Below, piece after piece: positions 1 through 4,837 of a stretch of DNA of 6,204 nt. The stretch's first letter is position 1. Each line of letters begins with the position of its first letter. A model generated the notes under the pieces. That model searched no databases, was not told the DNA's origin, and saw nothing but the letters and a program-made list of their open reading frames with translations. Origin of the DNA: JAJBWD01 sp041670885 (GTDB taxonomy: Bacteria; Bacillota; Clostridia; Clostridiales; Clostridiaceae). Location of the stretch: NCBI GenBank assembly GCA_041670885.1, contig JBAXYJ010000179.1:1-6204 (forward strand), given 5' to 3'. The translations under genes and the position numbers were made by a program.

Positions 1-177
1 ACGATTGATAAATGGTATCCCTCTTCTAAAATTTGCAGTAACTGCGGCAATAAAAATGAAAACCTGCAGTTACAGGATAGAATATATAAGTGTAAGCATT
101 GCGGTCTTATTATCGATAGAGACTACAATGCCAGTATAAATATAAAAGAGATTGGTTCTACCTTGTTAACTTGGTAA
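1..177 (+). CDS. tnpB: TnpB (IS200/IS605 OrfB) RNA-guided nuclease, C-terminal end, cut by the window edge
   Basis: Frame 1 reads 58 codons to TAA at 175-177, with the rest of the gene lying before the window. It holds the signature TnpB C-terminus: a zinc ribbon with C-x2-C (residues 12 and 15 of the visible part) and C-x2-C (31 and 34), then DRDYNASINI at 39-48, whose Asp and Asn belong to the last RuvC motif. Members of this family are RNA-guided DNA endonucleases associated with IS200/IS605 transposons; they use an RNA made from the element's own right end. The zinc ribbon and RuvC-III segment are intact here, so the fragment shows no decay, but whether the whole protein is intact, or whether a TnpA transposase is nearby, cannot be seen. 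The right end of the element follows directly. Confidence 0.93.
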   Translation, partial: TIDKWYPSSKICSNCGNKNENLQLQDRIYKCKHCGLIIDRDYNASINIKEIGSTLLTW

Positions 178-258
178 ATTTATTATTATTAGGGAGTATT
201 GCCCAAGAAGCTCCCACCTCTAAGGTGGAGAGTAAGTTCACAGCTGCAGTAAGAAAAA
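120..258 (+). ncRNA. Probable omega/re RNA of the TnpB element (approximate limits)
   Basis: TnpB guide RNAs come from the 3' end of tnpB and the element's right end, with the guide read from the flanking DNA. By that rule the scaffold here would cover the last part of tnpB and the hairpins up to 241, and the guide would start at 242 (AGCTGCAGTAAG...). The 5' limit and the guide length are inferred, not seen. The hairpin at 211-232 and the GGGAG/CTCCC complementarity (192-196 with 211-215) support a structured RNA. Confidence 0.45.
178..241 (+). mobile_element. Right end of an IS200/IS605-family element (subterminal hairpin, TTCAC end)
   Basis: Directly after the tnpB stop is a typical right-end layout. 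A hairpin pairs CCACCT (214-219) with AGGTGG (223-228) over a 3-nt loop, and three further pairs (211-213 with 230-232) form past a bulged A. It is followed by AGTAAGTTCAC. GGGAG at 192-196 is complementary to CTCCC at 211-215, which would give the pseudoknot-like pairing often seen in the guide RNAs of these elements. I place the element boundary after TTCAC (237-241) from family resemblance, without an empty-site comparison. The left end is outside the window. Confidence 0.7.
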
Positions 259-265
259 TGCAGCT
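242..265. repeat. Perfect 7-bp inverted repeat abutting the transposon end
   Basis: AGCTGCA (242-248) and TGCAGCT (259-265) are exact reverse complements separated by 10 nt, and TTTAT follows on the plus strand. It begins at the very base after the inferred element end, so it is the DNA from which the guide would be copied. It could be a weak terminator of whatever lay there before insertion, or a palindromic target. Confidence 0.6.
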
Positions 266-271
266 TTATCT

Positions 272-409
272 ATGAAGGGATATATATATGGGCATGAAAA
301 GCAAGAAGCCATGATTTTGCCATCAGCCAAATCTAAAGACAGATGGTTTCTGCTGATGCTCGGTTTTGAAAATTGTTTATTTGAATACTTTAAGAAAATC
401 ACTGAATAA
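272..409 (+). CDS. Small ORF of 45 codons, possible truncated transposase start; doubtful gene
   Basis: ATG at 272 to TAA at 407-409 encodes 45 residues, starting MKGYIYGHEKQEAMILPS. From memory, the pattern GYI-x-G-x3-Q-x3-L-x-P resembles the N-terminus of IS1182-type transposases, but the resemblance ends after about 18 residues and the ORF stops far short of any transposase. There is no convincing ribosome binding site upstream. Its 3' end overlaps the end of the minus-strand kinase-like gene by 33 bases, and most of its second half lies in the 321-358 hairpin. It is either a decayed transposase beginning or chance reading of a structured region. I lean to non-functional. Confidence 0.25.
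   Translation: MKGYIYGHEKQEAMILPSAKSKDRWFLLMLGFENCLFEYFKKITE
321..358. repeat. Imperfect long hairpin just 3' of the kinase-like gene
   Basis: CATCAGC (321-327) pairs exactly with GCTGATG (352-358). Inside, ATCT (331-334) pairs with AGAT (341-344) around a 6-nt loop. It lies 19 bases past the stop of the minus-strand gene at 377, where a terminator would be expected, but no U-tract follows it on that strand. It could be an RNA 3'-end structure or part of a decayed mobile element. Confidence 0.4.
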
Positions 410-898
410 GAAATACATACCATAATAAAAATCTCCCTCTTTACTTGTGCAGCCATAATCAATTAAGACATAATTATCCTCCAATTTCCCCCATGAGCTT
501 ATTTTTACCACATCACTATAATAAAGGTAATATTTTCTTGCTAAATAATTTAAATCCCTCCAGGCTGTTATTTCCGATCTGATTTTCTTAATATCTATGG
601 ATTTATCTTTAATAATTTCCGGCAAAGGTACTGCCCTTCTCATGATAATACATTTAGAAGTAAATAAGATTATGGGACACAGATATTTTCTTAATTGATC
701 ATTTACATTAGTGTAAATAAACTGCTCCACTTTATTCTGATAATACCCATTTCTATTCTTTGCAATTTTAATTACATAATTGTCATCAATGGCAAAAACC
801 TTTCTGCTTATGCCCTCCCCCAGGTATTTATATCTTTTTGATATTTCATATTCATTTAAATAAAACAGCTTACGCACCCAGTTTTCATCATTATCCAT
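377..898 (-). CDS. Small protein-kinase-like fold protein, function unknown
   Basis: The frame encodes 173 residues from ATG at 898. A TTG 18 bases further up is in frame, but the Shine-Dalgarno GAGGG lies right behind it, 11 nt before the ATG, so the ATG is chosen. Kinase-like signs: a glycine-loop-like GEGISRKVF (27-35), VIK with Lys44, a Glu at 58 where helix C would be, a hinge-like IIMRRAVPL (84-92), and VLIDYG (144-149) in place of the DFG motif. No HRD catalytic loop is visible and the C-lobe is missing, so 173 residues is far below a full kinase (about 260). It is probably a minimal or pseudo-kinase, of a kind found in phages and Gram-positive accessory DNA. The gene stands alone, cytosolic, with no signal peptide. 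Its 3' end runs against the small ORF at 272-409, so C-terminal truncation is possible. Confidence 0.7.
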   Translation of the reverse strand: MDNDENWVRKLFYLNEYEISKRYKYLGEGISRKVFAIDDNYVIKIAKNRNGYYQNKVEQFIYTNVNDQLRKYLCPIILFTSKCIIMRRAVPLPEIIKDKSIDIKKIRSEITAWRDLNYLARKYYLYYSDVVKISSWGKLEDNYVLIDYGCTSKEGDFYYGMYFLFSDFLKVFK

Positions 899-997
899 AG
901 ACGTTAAAACCCTCAAAATTTAAACTTCTACATTAGTAATATGACAAAAGTAAAATTTCTGTTACAATCAGTGAAATAGGATTTGATAATTAAAACC

Positions 998-1029
998 CAA
1001 ATGCAAAGCACCTGTATGGGTCGCATTTG
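998..1029. repeat. Hairpin, CAAATGC / GCATTTG
   Basis: CAAATGC (998-1004) and GCATTTG (1023-1029) are perfect reverse complements. Inside, ACC (1011-1013 region) can pair with GGG near 1018-1020, making a longer interrupted stem. On the minus strand it is followed by GGGTTTTAATT. It is the second hairpin downstream of the TVP38-like gene and lies upstream of the kinase-like gene. It may be a backup terminator or a leader structure; the sequence does not decide. Confidence 0.45.
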
Positions 1030-1052
1030 TATTTTGTTTGATTATACACAAA

Positions 1053-1094
1053 ACCCTATAGGGCAGACTTTTTTATTTGTCTGCTCTATAGGGT
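1053..1094 (-). terminator. Strong 16-bp hairpin, probable terminator of the TVP38-like gene
   Basis: Bases 1053-1068 pair with 1079-1094 over their full 16-nt length, with one G-U pair (1062/1085) and a 10-nt A/T-only loop. It sits 68 bases past the stop of the minus-strand membrane protein gene. On that strand the stem is followed by TTTGTG, a short U-tract, so termination efficiency is uncertain, but the stem is the most stable structure in the window. There is no plus-strand gene that it could serve. Confidence 0.6.
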
Positions 1095-1161
1095 ACATTC
1101 TTTAAATCTGATTACTTTCCTCTTATTAATTGTTATCTTCAGCAGTTTCCCTGAAATCTGT

Positions 1162-1854
1162 TTAATCCATTTTTTCAATTTTTTTATTAATTTTACCTCT
1201 GAAGACAACAACTGAAATAATGATTATGATACAAAGCAGCAGCAGCAATACTGAGGTAAGAAAATCTCCCTTAGAAAGCCGTGACCCTAATACTGTTGAT
1301 ATTAAGATACCGGGAATACTTGCTAAAGTAACACTTAATAAAAATTCCCTGGGAGTAATATCAGACTTGCTGAAAATATAGGGTAAAATACCATTTGGAA
1401 TGCCGGGAATCACATACAAAAGAAAAGCCAATAATTTAGGGTTCTTGGATTTTCCTACAAAATTAAATTTACGGGTTTGGTTAAGAATCATTAATTTACT
1501 TCCAAGTTTTTTTGCTAGGATGAATATAATCATATGTCCCAATGTATAGCCAATGATGGAAATCAAAGAACCATATCCTATCCCATAGCAAAGGCCTGCC
1601 AATATCTGCACTGGCATAGCCGGCAGTACCGCTGAAAATACCTGAAATATCTGTAAAAACATAATAATAAAAATTCCTTTAACACCATAAGATTCAATGT
1701 AGTTTACCATTACGCTCTCATTCTGCCCATTTTCCATGACTTTCTGAAAAACAGGAATTAAATCAATGCACAAAACCGCAAAAAGTATCAGGAATATTAT
1801 AAGAGGAAATATATAAATTATAGATTTGCTATCCGCTTTAACTTTCTTTTTCAA
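1162..1854 (-). CDS. TVP38/TMEM64 (DedA-like, VTT domain) membrane protein
   Basis: This is an integral membrane protein of the VTT/DedA superfamily, whose members include lipid scramblases and flippases; the substrate here is unknown. The start chosen is TTG at 1854 (230 aa), because AGAAGGTGG (1871-1863) lies 8 nt before it. The GTG at 1866 would give 234 aa but is inside that ribosome site. There is a basic N-terminus (MKKKVK), TM1 at about 11-30, and a hydrophobic stretch at about 59-76. The VTT core follows: QILAGLCYGIGYG (about 83-95), GYTLGHMIIFILAKKLG (102-118), the re-entrant-like PGIPNG (150-155), then PREF (168-171) and a P-G motif before a last TM at about 202-218 and a basic tail. 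Length is normal for the family. The gene stands alone, with hairpins on both sides. Confidence 0.88.
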   Translation of the reverse strand: MKKKVKADSKSIIYIFPLIIFLILFAVLCIDLIPVFQKVMENGQNESVMVNYIESYGVKGIFIIMFLQIFQVFSAVLPAMPVQILAGLCYGIGYGSLISIIGYTLGHMIIFILAKKLGSKLMILNQTRKFNFVGKSKNPKLLAFLLYVIPGIPNGILPYIFSKSDITPREFLLSVTLASIPGILISTVLGSRLSKGDFLTSVLLLLLCIIIIISVVVFRGKINKKIEKMD

Positions 1855-1880
1855 AAGGCAAACCACCTTCTATACAAATT

Positions 1881-1909
1881 ATTATAGATTTTCATATATA
1901 TATGATTGA
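1881..1909 (-). promoter_or_regulatory. Possible proximal promoter of the TVP38-like gene
   Basis: On the minus strand a perfect -10 hexamer TATAAT (1886-1881) lies about 27 bases before the start codon, with TTCAAT 18 bases upstream as a poor -35. The surroundings are so AT-rich that a -10 match alone is weak evidence. Confidence 0.3.
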
Positions 1910-1989
1910 ACATAAAAGCGTTTTTCAGGCTGAAGTATTGAAGAAAACCATTTTAAATATTTTCATTACTGTTAAAAGTTCATCCAATT

Positions 1990-2017
1990 AGTATACTACA
2001 TTTTAAGGATTATACAA
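1990..2017 (-). promoter_or_regulatory. Possible distal promoter of the TVP38-like gene
   Basis: TTGTAT (2017-2012) and TATACT (1995-1990) with a 16-base spacer match the SigA consensus at 4/6 and 5/6. Transcription from here would give a leader of about 130 nt, in which I see no recognisable riboswitch. Confidence 0.35.
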
Positions 2018-2052
2018 ATATCTATTTTCATGCATTTAAAACATTTAAAAAA

Positions 2053-2082
2053 TGAAAGTCAGCTATTTATGGCTGACTTTTG
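2053..2082. terminator. Bidirectional hairpin AAAGTCAGC / GCTGACTTT
   Basis: Nine perfect pairs (2055-2063 with 2072-2080), extendable by G-U pairs, close an 8-nt loop. On the plus strand TTTTGTT follows. On the minus strand TTTCATTTTTT follows, giving a better U-tract. It lies between the minus-strand xdhC and TVP38-like genes and probably isolates the two. Confidence 0.6.
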
Positions 2083-2168
2083 TTATCAGATAATTACCGG
2101 AGGTTAATCATTCTACTTTTATATTGAACCATTAATATGGCAACATTATGACATAAATTAACATTATT

Positions 2169-2197
2169 AAAAAAACTCTTATGATTATAACCATGAG
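2169..2197 (-). terminator. Small intrinsic terminator with a seven-U tail
   Basis: On the minus strand CTC-ATGGT (2197-2190 region) pairs with ATCAT-AA-GAG (to 2176), with one G-U pair and a small AA bulge. It is followed at once by seven T (2175-2169). The stem is weak but the tail is the best U-tract in the window. It would end transcripts coming from xdhC. Confidence 0.5.
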
Positions 2198-2223
2198 GCC
2201 GGTGTCCTGCAGAGTTGTTTCTA

Positions 2224-2271
2224 AAAATTAAAAGGATTGAGACCTGTAAATTACAGAATTCAATCCTCTTT
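2224..2271 (-). repeat. 48-nt hairpin repeat, copy 1 (3' of xdhC)
   Basis: Outer arms AGGATTGA (2233-2240) and TCAATCCT (2260-2267) and an inner CTGTAA/TTACAG hairpin (2244-2256) form a two-tier stem. A second copy at 4718-4765 matches at 43 of 48 positions. Read on the minus strand, the stem is followed by TTTTAATTTTT, so it can act as a terminator for the xdhC transcript, whose stop is about 110 bases upstream. Inner pair G2246-C2254 becomes A-T in copy 2, a compensatory change. Confidence 0.8.
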
Positions 2272-2300
2272 AATTAAATAAATTTCATCTATCTTTTTAT

Positions 2301-2355
2301 GGTCTAAGGCTTAATACTTCCGCTGGTTCGGAATGGCAAGCTCCCATTTTTCCCT
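2301..2355 (-). other. Segment resembling the 5S rRNA core, possibly a decayed fragment
   Basis: On the minus strand, GGGAA, then CCATTCCGAAC (2336-2326), GGAAGT (2321-2316) and TAAGC (2313-2309) occur in the order and near the spacing of the conserved 5S rRNA loop B/C region, with short extra bases between the last blocks. The segment is GC-richer than its surroundings. Helix I and the 3' half of 5S are absent, so it is no functional 5S gene. It also contains a 5-bp hairpin TTCCG/CGGAA, and chance likeness is possible. Confidence 0.25.
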
Positions 2356-2380
2356 GGCCAGAATGCAAATCGTTATGGTA

Positions 2381-3499
2381 CTATTTAATAACTGCATTAG
2401 GATCAGGTATCTTGCAGCAGGTACTAGGCCCGCTCTTTCTTTCCTTATATGTGTTTTCCAATTTTGCCCTCACCTTTATAAGCTCACCTACAATACTTAT
2501 ACCAATTTCTTCCGGAGTTTCTGCACCTATATCTGTACCGATTGGCGAATATACACGGCTCAGCTCCTCTTTTGTATAGCCTAGATTAATCAGCTGTGTA
2601 TAGATCTTATCCCTTTTGGTTCGGCTTCCTATCATGCCTATATATGCCGCACCACTTCTCAGTACCTGCTCCAGAACAATTTTGTCATAAAGATGGCCTC
2701 TTGTCACAATTATTAAATAACTATTTCCATCAATTTTAAGACTAGGCAGTTTGTTAAATGTCTCAATAACCATGGTTTCTGTAGGTTCCGGAAATCTTTC
2801 ACGGTTAGCAAAATCTGCACGGTCATCCAATACAGCTGTTTTGAATCCCACATTTTCACACAAAGGAGCAATCCTCTGGGATACATGACCTGCACCAAAA
2901 ATATAAACCATACCAGCCTGTCGCAGCGGCTCTACCAAAAAGCGCTGATTATCTATCACTTCCGCATGGATAGATATTTTAGCAGGTCCGGATATAAGCC
3001 TCTCCAAAAATTCCGGGTCACATTCTATTTTTCCAATAAGAGTTTTATCAGGTTTTACTATGCATTGCTGTCTTTTTAGATATGTAGAACCGGGAATATT
3101 TTCCAACACAGTAATAAGCCATGCTTTCTCCCTTTCTTCAATAATTTTCGACGCTGATATACAGACATCAAAATTATTTTCATCGCAGGCATCGATGTAA
3201 TCTATCAGTATTTCACCTTTGCCTCCGCAAATCATGTCCATCTCATTTACATCCTTGTTAGACAAATCAAATGACTGCATTATAGACTGCCTTAAAGCCA
3301 ATGATTCTTTGGCTAAGTGCATAGCATTAGCCTCCAGACGTCCCCCGCCTATAGTACCAATAATGGAACCATCCATCCTTACTATCATTTTTGCTCCAGC
3401 GGTACGTGGTGCTGAACCTGTTTTGTCAAAAATAGTAGCTACAACAAAACTTTCTTTTTTCTGCAGAAGATCTGCCATTTCCCGATATAACGTTTTCAT
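2381..3499 (-). CDS. xdhC: XdhC/CoxI family molybdenum hydroxylase maturation protein
   Basis: The protein has 372 residues with start ATG at 3499, preceded by GGGAGGA at 7 nt. The N-terminal XdhC/CoxI domain contains ATIFDKTGSAPRTAGAKM (21-38) and GTIGGGRLEANA (48-59), then MICGGKGEILIDY (89-101). The C-terminal Rossmann domain starts with VYIFGAGHVSQ (198-208), has an acidic end of strand 2 (LDDRADF, 224-230), TRGHLYD (266-272), and GMIGSRTKR...GTDIGAETPEEI (288-332). Family members handle, sulfurate or insert molybdenum cofactor into xanthine dehydrogenase-type enzymes in the cytosol. Length and motifs are complete. No hydroxylase or cofactor gene is in the window, so the client enzyme must be elsewhere. 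Single-protein XdhC and CoxI relatives cannot be told apart here. The 3' side carries copy 1 of the 48-nt repeat. Confidence 0.92.
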   Translation of the reverse strand: MKTLYREMADLLQKKESFVVATIFDKTGSAPRTAGAKMIVRMDGSIIGTIGGGRLEANAMHLAKESLALRQSIMQSFDLSNKDVNEMDMICGGKGEILIDYIDACDENNFDVCISASKIIEEREKAWLITVLENIPGSTYLKRQQCIVKPDKTLIGKIECDPEFLERLISGPAKISIHAEVIDNQRFLVEPLRQAGMVYIFGAGHVSQRIAPLCENVGFKTAVLDDRADFANRERFPEPTETMVIETFNKLPSLKIDGNSYLIIVTRGHLYDKIVLEQVLRSGAAYIGMIGSRTKRDKIYTQLINLGYTKEELSRVYSPIGTDIGAETPEEIGISIVGELIKVRAKLENTYKERKSGPSTCCKIPDPNAVIK

Positions 3500-3728
3500 T
3501 TAAAATTCCTCCCATTCGTTATTGATGTGTTACATTCATTTCAGTTATTTTTTTAATTTTTTATTACGGTTATTTACTTTTATATAATACACTAAATAAA
3601 GTTAAATTAAAAGTAACAATATTGAGCTGGCTAAGCCTGGTTTTTTATTCTACAGTGGTACTTATGTTACATCGGCAAATTAATGTAATTACTAATCTTT
3701 GTTCCTTGTTATTGAATAGCTGAATTTT

Positions 3729-4497
3729 TTACCACACTATATCTTCCGGGTACTCAATATCTGCCATATGAACTTCCGTTATTGGTACATTATTTTCTCT
3801 GGCATATTCGTAAATGCCATGTTCCATATCATAATAATCTTTTGATTTTTCTACTATACTGCGGATACATGCTGCCAATTTTGCCGGCCTTTTTTCTACA
3901 GCAGTTTTTATATACTGCACTGTCATGTCATCTATATATTGGGAGCAGAAACCTTTATACTCCAGTTTCTTGACAAAATTATATTCATTTAATGTCTTTT
4001 TATAAATCCTGTTGTATCTGCTGTCACCGACAACTTTTCTAAATTCCTGCCATACCAATGCCTGAAAAAGTTTCACTACGGCAATTGAATATGTAACACG
4101 CTTTTTTTGTTCCACTGCTGCTTCTTCCGGGATCTCTGACAATACAGCTGCATATGTTTTGGGATCACTTGCTAGCTCTATATAATCATTCATTGCCAGC
4201 ACAACAAACATTACTTCAGTCCAAAGTACATTTACAGAATAATATAAATTGTTCTTTGGCATAATCATAGAATGCTGCTTCATCATTTCATCAAGAACGC
4301 CATTTTCCGTAAGCTTTACTTCTCTATCACCCATAAATGCATGGCGAATATCATAAGCTAATCCCAAGCAATTCAGGAAGACATGCTCCTTCAAACCCGG
4401 TAAGATCCTCCATACACTCATATAGCTGATATAAATCATTATAATCTCCGCTTATAGTTACTCCGGTATTATTTTTTGTTGTTTCAACTTTTAGCAT
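3729..4497 (-). pseudogene. DUF6904-like protein gene interrupted by a one-base frameshift
   Basis: The natural start is ATG at 4497, with AGGAG 8 nt before it. This frame reads MLKVETTKNN..., ISGDYNDLYQLYECMEDL..., GFEGACLPELLG and then stops at TGA (4353-4351). The downstream frame continues as LAYDIRHAFMGDREV... to TAA at 3729, ending EYPEDIVW. Dropping one G of the GGG at 4365-4363 joins them into one 255-aa protein. The ORF from ATG 4439 (236 aa) therefore begins with about 26 wrong residues and has no ribosome site. From memory the joined protein looks like the DUF6904 family of soluble proteins of about 250 aa with unknown function (ISGDY...YDIRHA...GDRE motifs); that name is unchecked. 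It has no membrane segments or catalytic motif I recognise. It could be a true pseudogene, a sequencing error or a +1 frameshift site. Confidence 0.75.
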
Positions 4498-4523
4498 AGA
4501 CTCATCTCCTAGTACTTATTAGC

Positions 4524-4589
4524 TTACTTTTCAGGAATATTGTTGATTGCTTCTTTTTTTGTAATTGGGTTTTGAAATCCACTAGCCAT
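4524..4589 (-). CDS. 21-codon ORF resembling the start of a DUF262 protein; truncated gene or leader peptide
   Basis: ATG at 4589 is preceded by GAAGG at 6 nt and the frame ends with TAA at 4524-4526. The peptide begins MASGFQNPITKKEAINNI. From memory this closely matches the N-terminus of DUF262 (GmrSD/ParB-like nuclease) proteins, which start MASGFQ.PITIKEAI.NI and go on for hundreds of residues. The stop comes 27 bases before the start of the DUF6904-like gene, and a good -10 box lies just upstream. Most likely an internal deletion removed the DUF262 body and left only its start, now translated as a short leader. A real small peptide cannot be excluded. Confidence 0.45.
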   Translation of the reverse strand: MASGFQNPITKKEAINNIPEK

Positions 4590-4623
4590 TATTAACCTTC
4601 ATTAGTGATACCTATAATTCAAT

Positions 4624-4650
4624 ATTATAATTTTACACTTTTTTATGCAA
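4624..4650 (-). promoter_or_regulatory. Promoter candidate for the 21-codon ORF and the DUF6904-like gene
   Basis: A perfect TATAAT (4629-4624, minus strand) has TTGCAT (4650-4645) 15 bases upstream. The spacer is short and the -35 is 4/6. The predicted start is near 4617, about 28 bases before the short ORF, which agrees with its ribosome site. Confidence 0.4.
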
Positions 4651-4717
4651 TTTCACAATTAATGTCACTATAAATAAAAATAAACTAAGCTAAATAAGCC
4701 AATCGATAAATTTAAGC

Positions 4718-4765
4718 AAAATTAAAAGGACTGAGTCCTATAAATTATAGCATTCAATCCTCTTT
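4718..4765 (-). repeat. 48-nt hairpin repeat, copy 2 (3' of the three-TM protein gene)
   Basis: It is 43/48 identical to copy 1 at 2224-2271. Outer arms are AGGACTGA (4727-4734) and TCAATCCT (4754-4761), the inner hairpin CTATAA/TTATAG (4738-4750). The C at 4731 would mismatch on the plus strand but gives a G-U pair in minus-strand RNA, so only that transcript keeps the full stem. The minus strand continues TTTTAATTTT, terminator-like, about 75 bases past the stop at 4838. Of the gene-free DNA 4498-4837 it is the only clear structure besides the short ORF and promoter. Confidence 0.8.
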
Positions 4766-4837
4766 GTCTTTAGCTGCTTAATGAAATTTTTTTAACTTTT
4801 TAGTGTTATTTCAATTTAGCTGGATTTATATTGACTG

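Larger units (their letters stand above)
1867..2380. other. Gene-free, hairpin-rich intergenic region (514 bases)
   Basis: No ORF here has coding character. From left to right it holds the two promoter candidates of the TVP38-like gene, the bidirectional hairpin at 2053-2082, a U-tract terminator at 2169-2197, copy 1 of the 48-nt hairpin repeat (2224-2271) and a 5S-rRNA-like segment (2301-2355). Stacking three separate hairpins behind one minus-strand gene is more than transcription termination needs. Confidence 0.7.

Noticed and set aside
238..462. 74-codon minus-strand ORF over the kinase-like gene end
   Set aside because: It overlaps the transposon flank, the hairpins and the end of a better-supported gene, with no ribosome site or family likeness.
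1855..1985. Long leader of the TVP38-like gene, considered for a riboswitch
   Set aside because: I see no conserved riboswitch core and no leader terminator, and the closer -10 box may make the leader only about 20 nt long.
2333..2584. 83-codon plus-strand ORF
   Set aside because: It overlaps the 3' end of xdhC, whose domain structure is complete and convincing, and it has no recognisable features.
3624..3648. GCTGGCTAAGCCTGG followed by six T, considered as a plus-strand terminator
   Set aside because: The stem has only a few pairs with a mismatch and no room for a loop, and no plus-strand gene precedes it.
3666..3689. TTACAT/ATGTAA inverted repeat downstream of the DUF6904-like gene
   Set aside because: Only 6 A/T-rich pairs with no U-tract; expected by chance in DNA this AT-rich.
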